Source: Spirogloea muscicola (lineage: Eukaryota > Streptophyta > Zygnematophyceae > Spirogloeales > Spirogloeaceae). Taken from it: a stretch of DNA of 24,861 nucleotides. The stretch is from assembly GCA_009602725.1 (NCBI GenBank), contig WELB01000015.1, positions 171,728 to 196,588 of the forward strand, written 5' to 3'. The notes beneath the pieces were generated by a model. That model made no database searches. It saw nothing but the letters and a program-made list of their open reading frames with translations, and had not been told where the DNA came from. The position numbers and the translations under genes were made by a program. The first letter of the stretch is position 1. The number at the start of each line of letters is the position of its first letter. This document shows, piece after piece, positions 11,501-19,685 of the stretch.

Positions 11501-12934
11501 TCGGGAGCTCCTCGCATACAACGTCCCTACACAGTCTGACCATGCAGTCACGGCCCTGGTACAGCTCCTGTGCCAAGAAATATCTGAAAACTGGCATCAG
11601 TATTTTATGTATCTCTGTTTCAGTTGCAGACATAGCGATGCTTTTGGCCTTTTTTGGGAGAAGCATAGCAGTGCATAATGTCAAAGTAGCTCAGGAGATG
11701 ACGCATGGTCTACGTCTTGACACGGAGCAGAGGTCTGAGCTTGTGCTTCACTCCTGTACTGTGCAGTCCGCTTCACATGTCCATGCTGGACACTTGGTGG
11801 CTGGATGCAGTGATGGCTCTATTCGCATCTTCGACATGCGAGCCCGTGGCTCGTAAGCCCATCAGAATGCTCAGTAGTCCATAAGTTTGTCTGTCAAACG
11901 TCAAGCCTGAGAATGCATGATGAGATGGTGTTGGACACTTTGGACTTTTGTCAGGCCATGCTTGATATTTGCAAGTGGAAGATGGACACAGTCCTCAGCT
12001 TGTTAATATGTGACTGCGTTGACCTATCATTTGGAAATCTTCTGCTTGCTTGGCAGCCTCTACGAGATATCTGCATCTGCGCAAGGCTTTTGATGACTGA
12101 AGCTATCTAGATAAAACATGATGACTATGAAGAGATGCTAAAGTCGGAATTGTGTTGCCAGTGTTGTATGCTCCACCAGGCCGCATGCGCAGCGAGTTGT
12201 TGGTATTGACTACCAGCCTGGCATGGACCCTACTAGGGTATGAGATACTCAATTCCCTATGGTACCCGCCAGCTATCTGATGCAGTAAAATTACTACATG
12301 CGCACGGATTCTGCTGTCCTGATTGCTATTATCAAAGCATCACAGCGTCTCTCTGTCATGCGCAAGTGTCGTACTTGAAGGAGATCGTCTCGTGTGTTCA
12401 CTGGTGCAGTTAGTTTCAGCCTCCGTTGGCGGGGATATTAAATTTCTTGATGTTCGGAGGGATGGCCTGCCATATATGTCATTGGATGCCCACAAGGGCA
12501 ACATGACTGCGCTAGCAGTACACCGGCACGCCAACGTGATTGCCAGCGGCAGCGCCAAACAGTACATAAAGGTCTGGCTGCACACATTCTTCTTAACTTC
12601 TTGGGCCCTTCACTTCGGCCTGTCATAACATCCAGTGTTGCATTTGGTGTTATATAAGATAGCCACTTATAATTGTCAAGTTGCTGCACTGACGTTGATC
12701 ATGCTCAAGCATGCCTTTAGCTTGACCACCTCAAGTCCTTGAATGCTGGTCGTGCAGGTCTTTAGCATGGGTGGCGAACAGCTGAGTATGGTAAGGTATC
12801 ATAACAGTTTTTTGGGACAGCGGATTGGACCAGTCAGCTCCCTCCACTTTCACCCTTACTCGGTTCTCCTCGCAGCCGGGGCAAGTGACTCGATCGTCTC
12901 AATTTATGCTGGCGAGAGTGTCCACCCCCGGTAG
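2592..12934 (+). CDS. RAPTOR: RAPTOR, regulatory-associated protein of TOR (TORC1 scaffold), 26 exons
   Basis: Exons: 2592..2870, 3031..3133, 3536..3618, 3824..3982, 4084..4200, 4392..4552, 4653..4807, 5068..5212, 5360..5438, 5598..5699, 5820..5903, 6060..6170, 6304..6486, 6844..7029, 7320..7542, 7731..8639, 8808..9019, 9373..9577, 9939..10059, 10490..10614, 10881..11026, 11457..11558, 11767..11852, 12180..12237, 12410..12571, 12758..12934. Total 4,473 nt, 1,490 residues, no frameshift. RAPTOR recruits substrates to the TOR kinase. The N-terminal caspase-like RNC domain (about residues 70-250) shows FHYNGHG (His188/His192) and LDCSAAG (Cys235), then [20 protein letters not shown] repeats follow (about 300-760), then a long linker containing an acidic stretch (about 874-941). 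The C-terminal WD40 propeller includes [18 protein letters not shown] and [12 protein letters not shown]. Length and order match plant RAPTOR1. An upstream in-frame ATG at 2511 is possible, but 2592 is preferred because a likely acceptor ends at 2548. The single N (2647) makes one residue unknown. Confidence 0.95.
2899..2958 (+). repeat. 12-nt minisatellite, five units, in RAPTOR intron 1
   Basis: Five consecutive 12-mers of the type AAGGAGTTAGCG run from 2899 to 2958, each differing from the others at a few positions. They sit 28 nt after the exon-1 donor. In one frame they would read KELA-like tetrapeptides, but that frame is not continuous with the exon. Confidence 0.8.
4312..4349 (+). repeat. 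Perfect 19-bp tandem duplication in RAPTOR intron 5
   Basis: GGGTCCTTTAGTTGACATC occurs twice head to tail (4312-4330 and 4331-4349). Each copy contains a TTTAG that resembles a 3' splice site. The acceptor that matches the RAPTOR family is downstream at 4391. Confidence 0.85.
6391..6432 (+). repeat. 21-bp in-frame tandem duplication in RAPTOR exon 13
   Basis: Two adjacent 21-nt units (6391-6411 and 6412-6432) encode ERAMTAF and ERAMAAF, residues 556-569. The copies differ at several, mostly third-position, sites, so the duplication is not very recent. The plant and human family members I remember have one copy here. Confidence 0.8.
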
Positions 12935-14400
12935 TTGGAGCCCCTGAAGAGGGACTGCCGTGGCTACCAGCCACCAGCCACTTGCTCACAGAGTTGCACA
13001 TAGGTATGTGCAGTGTTGCTCTTTAGTCATAGCAATTATTAGATCATCATCCCCTTCCTCCCAACGCCGAGTCCTCAGCACTCCTCCGCCTCCTTTAATT
13101 GAGCTTGACATTCCTCACTCGCACTCCATTAGTGCCAAGCAACGATCTGTACAGGAAGGACCTCACAGCCCTTGGGTTTGGAAGCCCCACATGGTGAATT
13201 ATGGCGCCATCTGCAACTACCTTAACAGAAGAGAGAGCCCGTTGAAGGCGGGGTTGATGGCAGCTGTACAATGTTTGGTCGGAGTCACTTGAAGGATGCT
13301 CTGTAGAGGTCAAAAGGGACGGTCGTGCGGCACTGTCACACGGGCTTGAGGGCCAAAGTATGGGTCTGAAACGTTGGCCACTATGAGAAGGTGCTCTGTC
13401 CACGGGGCCAGCGTGCTGGTCCGAATGCGAGCATGCTCACGCACGTCTTGCGGCAGTGTCCTGCAGAAGAAGCATTGACCGAAGAGTAAGAAAGCGAGTA
13501 GTGAGTGGCGAATGACCAGAGCGGCCAAGTACATAGCAATGAGCATTTTGCAGGCCACCTTCTGGGGTGGTGGCCGCCCGCCCTCGAGGCCCCAGACTAC
13601 GGGGTTAGCCAGCATATGGCTGGCCTGGCCGGATTGGGCTCGGAGGTTGATGGCATTGGTGCTTGGCCAGCTCAGCCTGCTCCTTCGAAACTGCTTGTCT
13701 TGTCACTTGGCCGCCTTGGGACACTCAGTACCCTCTCCTGTGCTAGCCGCCCCTTCTCTCAGCCACCGCCCAAATTTGGGAAAGTCGCCGCTGGCTTGGA
13801 GGCGATGTTGGGAGTGCAGGCGAATGCGCGAACCTGCGCTTAAGACAGTGCACTTAGGGCCACTGTTAAAGAGGGACGGTTACTATGAAAGGCCAGCCTG
13901 AATGTGGACATTGTCTATCACGAGATGACAAACCACTCAGCAAGAAGAAGTGGCTAGCAGGGACTGCTAGCCACGCAGCAGTCCCTGCTCAACTGCCCGC
14001 CAAGTAGCAGGGAAGCAAAGGCTCCTCAAGATAATTAAGCTCATTCCCTTTGAATCAGCTTGATTTCCTCTCTTCCACAGCCACCGCCTTATTCGGGCAA
14101 GGGCTGTATGAAGCAAGTCCCAAAAAACTCGAAAAGGTGAAGGCCAGCTCAGGGGAACGGGCAAGTCTTGAGGAGGTATCACAACGCTGAGTATGTGTGG
14201 CGGTAGCCAAGGTTTAGCACATGCAGGTGCAAGGCGAACGCGAACGTCTGGACTAATAGCAGCTTTTTTTTTCCCGTCGCCTGTCCCTCATAGCCATTGT
14301 CGACACTTTCGGCTGCTTGGGTCCTCGCTTCCATACCCTACTTGAGAACATAGCGAGTCTGGGAAATGCACTACGAGGATATGCTTCCAGCCCAGATGGG
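12935..14400. other. Noncoding region after RAPTOR
   Basis: Contains the RAPTOR 3' UTR and undetermined sequence. The open frames (for example 13505-13843 +) show no recognisable family. Around 13880-13915 the complementary strand vaguely resembles the 3' UTR of the retroelement tails further right, which would make it a decayed remnant. The paired hairpins at 13950-13989 are the only clear structure. Confidence 0.4.
13950..13989. repeat. Two overlapping perfect inverted repeats
   Basis: GTGGCTAGCAG (13950-13960) is perfectly complementary to CTGCTAGCCAC (13964-13974), with a 3-nt loop. AGCAGGGACTGC (13956-13967) is perfectly complementary to GCAGTCCCTGCT (13978-13989), with a 10-nt loop. 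The two stems share bases, so only one can form at a time. Confidence 0.85.
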
Positions 14401-14584
14401 TATGCCGGCAGCCTATCGGTCATTTTTGCGACGTCGGGTGTCAGCTTGTCTGCAGCGAGCTCAGGCTCATGCGTTGCATCAGAAAGCTGGTCGAGCCTTG
14501 GCTGGTAGTTCGAGAGCTTGTCGATTGCCGTCCGGTATTCGAGCATCAGTTAGCGACCTCTATGTGCTGACTTATGGTTACTGA
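14401..14584 (+). pseudogene. Retroelement ORF C-terminal tail (left arm)
   Basis: The frame contains RRRVSACLQRAQAHALHQ, then KAGRALAG, and ends VSDLYVLTYGY-stop (TGA 14582-14584). The same layout (Arg/Ala/Gln helix, then KAGRAL/RAGRAL, then an SDLxLLxRGY end) is seen at 15297-15518 + and in the right arm. It is only the 3' end of an ORF, with no upstream catalytic region attached. Confidence 0.6.
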
Positions 14585-14876
14585 GCGGGTCAGCTTAGCA
14601 GCAGGTGACGTACATTTGTCAATGTGCTTGCCTTTGTACTTGGCCACACATGGCCTCCCCATCTCTTAATACACACGTCTTTGTCCCCTTGAGGGGGAAG
14701 TGGAGTGTGTATCAAGTTGTGGAGGGCCTGTGTGGCCAAGTAGTAAGGCAAGTATATTGACAGATGTACATCACCTGCTGCTTGAGGTGTGTAGTAAGTG
14801 ATGGAGGGCCTCTGTGGCCAAGTACAAAGGCAAGCACATTGACAACTGTACATCACCTGCTGCTAAGCTGACCCGC

Positions 14877-15060
14877 TCAGTAACCACGAGTCAGCACATA
14901 GTGGTCGTTAAGTGATGCCCGAGTACCGGATGGCAATCGACAAGCTCTTGTGCCGCCAGCTAAGGCTCGACCAGCTTTCTGATGCAACGCATGAGCCTGA
15001 GCTCGCTGCAGACAGGCTGGCACTCGACGTCGCAGAAATGACTAAGTAGGCTGCCGGCAT
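14877..15060 (-). pseudogene. Retroelement ORF C-terminal tail (right arm)
   Basis: On the minus strand the right arm reads VPACLQRAQAHALHQ, then KAGRALAGGTRAC, and ends HYVLTRGY-stop (TGA complement at 14877-14879). A TAG just upstream in the frame and several substitutions relative to the left arm show decay. Confidence 0.6.
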
Positions 15061-15296
15061 GCCCGGAGGGAAGAGACGAAGCAGCTCTACCCAACGGGGC
15101 AAGGGCTTGGGATAGCTGCTTTGTTTCTGTGTGCTTGTCTTCCTTAGCGCTTCCCCTGGCCCCCTTCTCGTACTTTGTTCATTCTTTTTTGTATTGGCTT
15201 GAATTGGCCTCCCTTTCAATTCATGCGCCCCGCGCGCCTTCTCTCTTTTGGGCTGGCTTGTCCAGCCCCGATCCTCAATGGGCGAGCCCTTTCTTC

Positions 15297-15518
15297 AACG
15301 CCGCCGGGTCGCTCGCCCAGGTCTTTCGCATGCGCTTGGCGGTATCGTTCCAGCAATCCCTTGCCCACGCTGTCCACACGCGCGCAGGACGCGCTCTGGC
15401 CCGTGCGCTGCACCTTCGTGCCGGGAGAGCCCTCGCTGCTGCCTCTGGCTCTGTCCAGGGGACCCACTTCCAGGACCCTAGCCTCTCTGATTTGCGGCTG
15501 CTTAGCAGGGGTTACTGA
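15297..15518 (+). pseudogene. Retroelement ORF C-terminal tail
   Basis: Reads AAGSLAQVFRMRLAVSFQQ, then RAGRALA twice, then SDLRLLSRGY-stop. The first part matches SLAQVFRMRLAISMQ in the longer fragment at 19056-19683 on the minus strand, so this is the same protein C-terminus. No upstream domain is present, consistent with a 5'-truncated insertion. Confidence 0.65.
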
Positions 15519-15660
15519 GTAATTTGTAGCTGCTTTCTTTCTTTGTGTGCTTTGGTTTCTTAGCGCTTCCTCTGGCTTCCTCTGGCCCCCTTCTCGTTCT
15601 TTGTTCATTCTTTTTTGGGCTGGCTTGTCCAGCCCCTATCCTCAATGGGCGAGCCCTTTC

Positions 15661-15752
15661 TTCTTCTGGCCGCGGCCTCCGGGTCTCGGCGGAGTGCCTC
15701 CTTCCCTGCCTCGAGCTACTCGGACCTGATGTTGCTCACTCGCGGGTACTGA
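15661..15752 (+). pseudogene. Retroelement ORF C-terminal stub
   Basis: A short frame ends SYSDLMLLTRGY-stop (TGA 15750-15752), matching the ends of the other tails. Only about 20 residues upstream look homologous. Confidence 0.55.
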
Positions 15753-15995
15753 GCTTCCCTAGTATGTTGTTGTGATTGGTAGAGTAGAGGAGTCCTTCCT
15801 CGGCTTCTCATTCTTCGGCTTTGGACATTGTCCATTCTTTTTGGGCTGGCTTTGCCAGCCCCTCTTTCTTTATGGGCGAGCCTTCTTCTTTCTTCTCTAT
15901 GGGCGAGCACTTGGTTTCTTTCTTGCTTGAGACATGCCAGCCCACAAAAAAGTGGAAACAGAAAGGAAGTGGCTCTCGCAAAGGGGGCGAGGGCT

Positions 15996-16096
15996 GTGGC
16001 AAGCCAGCCCGAAAGTGAGGTGGCTTCTCCCGAAAGAGAGAGAAGGCGCGCGGGGCGCATGAAATGAGGGGGAGGCCAATTCAAGCCAATACATTG
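15996..16096 (-). mobile_element. Inverted remnant of the retroelement 3' UTR
   Basis: The reverse complement carries TATTGGCTTGAATTGGCCTC, then CATGCGCCCCGCGCGCC and GGGCTGGCTTGCCA. The same order occurs at 15190-15265 on the plus strand. The hairpin here is degenerate. No coding tail is attached. Confidence 0.6.
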
Positions 16097-16120
16097 TTCA
16101 GGCAGAGTTTAGGCTGGGTG

Positions 16121-17145
16121 AGGAGGAGGATGGCGCCGACGCGCTGCTCCTCTCCATGAGGCACGAAAGGCCTCAATAGATCACAGCTCTGAGCACTCCT
16201 GGTGAGTCCCTCTTCTTTGAGCAGATCTCGCAGCGGTTCCTTCAAGAAGAGGCCCTGATGATCCTGGATGGGAGGTCACTCAGCTCGCCAGCAACAGTGC
16301 TACTCAGCCAGCATGGGAGCAAGTTAAAAAATAGCAAGAAGGGCAAGTACCAGAAGAAGTTGGACCGGTCTGAGGACACCTGCAACGCCTGTGGCAAAGA
16401 AGGGCCATTTGGCCAAAGACTGCAAGTTCAAGAAGAAGGTCCAGCAATCCAGCGGCAGCAGCATCGTCAACACCAATATCTACATGGCCCTGGCAGATCA
16501 GCCCCAGCAGCAGCAGCTTGACAACTGGATCATAGACAGTGGAGCAAGTCTGCACATGACGGGGAGACGGGAGCTTCTTCACCAGTTTACTCAACCGGCA
16601 GAGGTACTGTCTACCTTAGGGTGATGACTCAAGGTGTAGAGAGGGAGGTCATTTTGACCGACGTGCTGCTAGTGCCGGGAATTACAAGAAACCGGCTGTC
16701 AGTTTAGCAGGCGAGCGACAGAGGAGCCAACTTTATCTTCAACGGCGGCAAGTGTGTCTTCAGCAACAAGAAGGGCGAATTGCTGGGAGTGGCCAGAATG
16801 CAAGACAACCAGTTCCTGCTAAAGTGCAGAATCCAACAGGTGGAGACTGCATCAGCTCTGGCAGCGACAGCAAGTTCAACATCAAGTTCCCTCAAGTTGT
16901 GGCATCTCCGACTTGGCCATCTCAATGAAGACCAGCTGAGTTGCTCCAGTCGGAGAAGATGGTGGAAGGTCACCACTGAAGATTGGAAGACTCAGGAGCT
17001 CGGCATCTGCAAGGGATGTCAGCTGGGGATGCAGCAGCCAGAGCAGGAGCAGCTGCACCTGGGCAATACGTCAGCTGAGAAGGAGCCAGAGCAGCAGAAG
17101 CTGTACCGGGGCAGCATGTCAGCTGAGAAACAACAGACACGCTAG
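16121..17145 (+). pseudogene. Copia gag-protease fragment, degenerate (plus-strand arm)
   Basis: Matches the minus-strand Copia ORF at 17324-18475 from the gag C-terminus onward. Visible parts are ILDGRSLSSPATVLLSQHGS, a zinc knuckle (CNAC...AKDC) broken by a +1 frameshift, and the protease site WIIDSGASLHMTG. The pre-integrase region follows (LWHLRLGHLNEDQL, later CKGCQLG). Decay is clear: an in-frame TAG near 16176, a deletion of about 50 nt after the protease site (near 16590), and a CAG-to-TAG change near 16707. There is no integrase core, reverse transcriptase or RNase H. Confidence 0.85.
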
Positions 17146-18236
17146 CTGCTCCTGTGCTGCTGCGTCCTGTTATTTCTCAACTGACATGCTGCCCTGGTGC
17201 AGCTTCTGCTGCCCTGGCTCCTTCTCAGCTGACATGTTGCCCTGGTGCAGGTGCTCCTGCTCTGGCTGCTGCGTCCCCAGCTGACATCCCTTGCAGATGC
17301 CGAGCTCCTGGGTCTTCCAATCTTCAGTGGTGACCCCTTCCACCATCTATCTTCTTGGACTTAAGCAACTTCAGCTGTTCTTCATCAAGGTGGCCGAGTC
17401 TGGAGTGCCACAGCTCGAGGGTACTTGCTGTAGCTGCCAAGAATGATGCAGTCTCCACCTGTTGGGTCTTGCATCTCAGCAAAAACTGGTTGTCTTGCCT
17501 TCTGGCCACTCCCAGCAGTTCGCCCTTCTTGTTGCTGAAGACGCACTTGCCGCCATTGGAATTGAACTTCGCTCCCTTGTCGCTTGCCTGCTGAACTGAC
17601 AGCAGATTCCTTGCAACTCCTGGCACTAGCAGCACGTTGGTCAGAGTGACCTCTTTCTCCACACCTTGAGTCGTCACCCTGAGGTAGACAGTACCTCTGC
17701 CAGTTGAAGGCAAGGTCTGCTGGTTGCCGAAGGTGACTGTTGGCCCCTGGATAGCGTCAAACTGGTGAAGAAGCTCCTGTCTCCCCGTCATGTGCTGGCT
17801 TGCTCCATTGTCGATGATCCACTTGTCAAGCTGCTGCTGCTGGGGCTGTCCTGTCAGGGCCATGTAAACGTCGGTGTTGATGTCGCTGTTGATGTCGCTG
17901 CTGCCGCTGGATTGCTGGACCTTCTTCTTGGACTTGCAGTCTTTGGCCCAGTGGCCCTTTCTGCCACAGGCGTTGCAGGTGTCCTCCGAACAGTCCTTCT
18001 TCTTGTGGTACTTGCTCTTCTTGCTCTTCTCCACCTTGCTCCCATGCTGGCTGAGTAGCACTGTTGCTGGCGAGCTGAGTGACCTCCCATCCAGGATCAA
18101 CAGGGCCTCTTCTTGTAGAAACCGCTGCCAGATCTGCTCAAAGGAGAGGGACTCACTAGGAGTGCTCAGTGCTGTTACGAGTTGAGGCCATTCGTGCCTC
18201 ATGGAGAGGAGAAGCTCGTCGGCGCCATCCTCCTCA
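16121..18236. repeat. Palindrome of two Copia fragments, arms about 1.0-1.1 kb
   Basis: Sequence from 16121 to about 17135 is the imperfect reverse complement of about 17160 to 18236. The central unpaired spacer is only about 25 nt. The arms differ by substitutions, single-base indels and one deletion of about 50 nt in the left arm. Near the centre both arms encode two repeats of a short L(H/Y)xG(N/S)xS(A/V)EK module. Confidence 0.85.
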
Positions 18237-18475
18237 AATCGAGGGTCGGCAGCCCTCAGCTCGTTCATGATCCCCTGTATCTTGCAGATGTAGTCCTGGA
18301 TGCTGGCAGCTGGATCCCTCTTGGTCTCCCAAAGTTGAAGACGAAGGTGCGCCTTTGAAGCTCGGGTCTTCTTCTCGTAGATGTTGCAGAGGGTCCTCCA
18401 GGCGTCAGCAGCACTCCTGGCACCAAGGACATGCCGAGCTTGGCTGTCTGCCAAGGTTGAAGCGATCAGTGCCAT
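17324..18475 (-). CDS. Ty1/Copia gag-protease ORF fragment (minus-strand arm), 383 codons
   Basis: Gag of the UBN2 type: SAADAWRTLCNIYEKK, LRLQLWETKRDP, and SLSFEQIWQRFLQEE. A CCHC zinc knuckle (CNACGRKGHWAKDC) and a pepsin-like protease region follow. The protease site reads WIIDNGASQHMTG, so the usual D-S/T-G is D-N-G, and it is probably inactive. The GAG-pre-integrase segment LELWHSRLGHL comes next. A one-base insertion near 17350 breaks the frame. In the shifted frame it continues through CKGCQLG to a stop near 17170, right at the palindrome centre. The frame is open upstream of the Met at 18475, so the true start is unknown. There is no integrase core, RT or RNase H, and no LTRs were recognised. 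Confidence 0.85.
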   Translation of the reverse strand: MALIASTLADSQARHVLGARSAADAWRTLCNIYEKKTRASKAHLRLQLWETKRDPAASIQDYICKIQGIMNELRAADPRFEEDGADELLLSMRHEWPQLVTALSTPSESLSFEQIWQRFLQEEALLILDGRSLSSPATVLLSQHGSKVEKSKKSKYHKKKDCSEDTCNACGRKGHWAKDCKSKKKVQQSSGSSDINSDINTDVYMALTGQPQQQQLDKWIIDNGASQHMTGRQELLHQFDAIQGPTVTFGNQQTLPSTGRGTVYLRVTTQGVEKEVTLTNVLLVPGVARNLLSVQQASDKGAKFNSNGGKCVFSNKKGELLGVARRQDNQFLLRCKTQQVETASFLAATASTLELWHSRLGHLDEEQLKLLKSKKIDGGRGHH

Positions 18476-18518
18476 TGCAGCACTACCCTTCCGCCGCTTG
18501 TTGTCGTCTCCTCCAGTC

Positions 18519-18722
18519 GAGGCAGGTGCTGAGCAGAGCGCGTGGTCTCCCCTGCAGTCGCAGCTGGTCCTACCCGTCTTGAGGTTGGTGCTGAGGGTGG
18601 TGCTGGGGCAGATCGCGAGGACTCCCCTGCAGCCGCAGCTGACGCTCCTCCTTCTGAGGCTGGTGCTGAGGCTGGTGTTGGGGCAGCTCGCGTTGACTCC
18701 CCTTCAGCCGCAGCAGACTCGG
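18519..18722. repeat. Three tandem repeats upstream of the minus-strand Copia gag
   Basis: Units begin at 18519, 18581 and 18656 with GAGGCAGGTGCTG-like starts. The second unit is 75 nt and the first about 62 nt. On the minus strand they encode Ala/Pro/Ser-rich repeats that could be a gag N-terminal extension. The frame shifts before the Met at 18475. Confidence 0.65.
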
Positions 18723-18890
18723 CTGCTTAGCAGGGGTTACTGAGTGATTCGTAGCTGCTTTGTTTCTGTGTGTGCTTGTTTTTCTTAGCGCTTCCCCTGG
18801 CCCCCTTCTCGTACTCTGTTTCATTCTTTTTTGGGCTGGCTTTTCCAGCCCCTATCCTCAATGGGCGAGCACTTTCTTCTCTCTCCTCGT
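18716..18890 (+). mobile_element. 5'-truncated retroelement 3' end (stub plus 3' UTR)
   Basis: Starts within the coding tail: RLLSRGY-stop, TGA at about 18741-18743. The 3' UTR has the same blocks as at 15519-15660, including TTAGCGCTTCCCCTGGCCCC and the hairpin 18833-18851 (GGGCTGG / CCAGCCC, loop CTTTT). It meets the minus-strand element at 18897-19683 tail to tail. Confidence 0.65.
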
Positions 18891-19055
18891 CCCCGAAAGT
18901 GGGGGCTCGAAGTAAGGCAAGACAGCGCGGCCAGATTGACTGGTGGCTGGGAAAAGCCAGCCCAAAGGAATGGACAAGGTCTGAAGGAGCCGGAGTCGAA
19001 GCAGTCAGTTGTACGAAGGACTAGGACTAAGACATCAGCCATGGAACGCTCAGTC

Positions 19056-19683
19056 ACCTCTAGACAGGAGATGCAAGTCTGGGTAGCTAGCTGGCGGAAA
19101 GACGCCACCCTGACGGAAGCCGGAGGCCGAGCCAAAGCTCGGCCTGCGCGCAAGTGAACCGCGAAGGCAAGGGACCGCTGCATCGAGATGGCCAAACGCA
19201 TTCGGAAGACTTGAGCAAGAGACCCTGCGACGTTGAAGCCGGGCTGCTCGCCCTGCTGCCCGAGGCGGCGGGCCGCTGCACGCCGCGCAAGGCGGTGAAG
19301 CAAGTCAAGCCATTTCGTGCCAAAGGCTCCGTGCACGTCGATTGCCAGTGGAATAAACTCGTCTCCCACCGGGTGGTCCAAGTATTTCCGTTCCTTTTCG
19401 CCCGCCGCTTGGCGGACTGCGTAGCCCGCCTCCTCCGACGAGCGTTTGGCGCTGCTGGAAACAAGGCAGCCAGCCGTGACAACGTCGGCGATGAGCCGAG
19501 GCCCCCCGCCGAGCGCGCTGGCGACGAGGTCGGCGCGCCGGGTGTGGATGCGGCCATCCGCCCCAGCAGTCGGAGGCATGACGCTGGTGTTCTCGAGCGC
19601 CACCGTATAACCGGCCTCGACAAAGATGCCAAACATGGCATTCCGCAGCAGGTCGTGTGTTCCTGTCCCCGGCCCGCCCTCAA
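19056..19683 (-). pseudogene. Retroelement ORF C-terminal region, possible PD-(D/E)XK-like domain
   Basis: The longest copy of the tail family. On the minus strand it reads LRNAMFGIFVEAGYTVALEN, then TRRADLVASALGGG, LIADVVTAG, EKERKYLDHPVG, and FIPLAIDVHGAFGTKWLDLL, then the SLAQVFRMRLAISMQ tail. The order (Asp in RADLV, Asp in ADVV, a later K/R-rich segment, then a PLA(I/V)xxxGAFG motif) resembles the C-terminal domains of non-LTR-type reverse transcriptase ORFs in algae and bryophytes. Those domains look nuclease-like, but that comparison is from memory. A one-base shift near 19100 separates this frame from the LHLLSRGD-stop ending (stop complement 19050-19052). The 3' UTR runs on to about 18897, with a hairpin at 18945-18963. 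Confidence 0.5.
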
Positions 19684-19685
19684 AG

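Larger units (their letters stand above)
14401..15060. repeat. 258-bp inverted repeat with a nested third partial copy
   Basis: The left arm (14401-14658) and right arm (14802-15060) are close reverse complements along their whole length. They share blocks such as ACTGAGCGGGTCAGCTTAGC. The 143-nt spacer holds a third, partial copy (about 14720-14783) in the same orientation as the right arm. It also holds a small palindrome (ATACACAC / GTGTGTAT around TCCCCTTGAGGGGGA). Each arm encodes the retroelement C-terminal tail described in the next two entries. It could be a foldback element or two tails inserted in opposite orientations. Confidence 0.85.
15108..15880 (+). mobile_element. Head-to-tail run of three retroelement 3' ends
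   Basis: Three 3' UTR-like blocks (about 15108-15290, 15519-15660 and 15753-15880) alternate with two coding tails (15297-15518 and about 15661-15752). The first two UTR blocks share TTAGCGCTTCC, a CCCCCTTCTCGT block and a TTCATTCTTTTTT tract. All three have a GGGCTGG...CCAGCCC hairpin followed by an ATGGGCGAGCC block. The hairpins are at 15250-15268, 15617-15635 and 15843-15861. The first block has an extra segment of about 60 bp before its hairpin, which recurs inverted at about 16030-16096. Serial insertion of 5'-truncated copies would give this pattern. Confidence 0.65.

Noticed and set aside
13505-13843. Plus-strand open frame of 112 codons after RAPTOR
   Set aside because: No recognisable motif, no flanking splice sites that fit, and overlapping open frames on the same strand and the other strand. 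It is not better than chance.
14253-14546. Minus-strand 97-codon frame over the left inverted-repeat arm
   Set aside because: It is antisense to the tail-family frame, which has homologues elsewhere in the window. The similarity to the opposite arm follows from the inverted repeat itself.
14590-14856. CRISPR-like or tRNA-like structure in the repeat spacer
   Set aside because: The repeats are parts of inverted arms rather than regular spaced units. No tRNA cloverleaf or rRNA sequence was found here or elsewhere in the window.
18821-19636. Single 271-codon minus-strand frame as an intact gene
   Set aside because: Its last third is retroelement 3' UTR read through after a frameshift near 19100. 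The homologous ending (LHLLSRGD-stop) lies in another frame.
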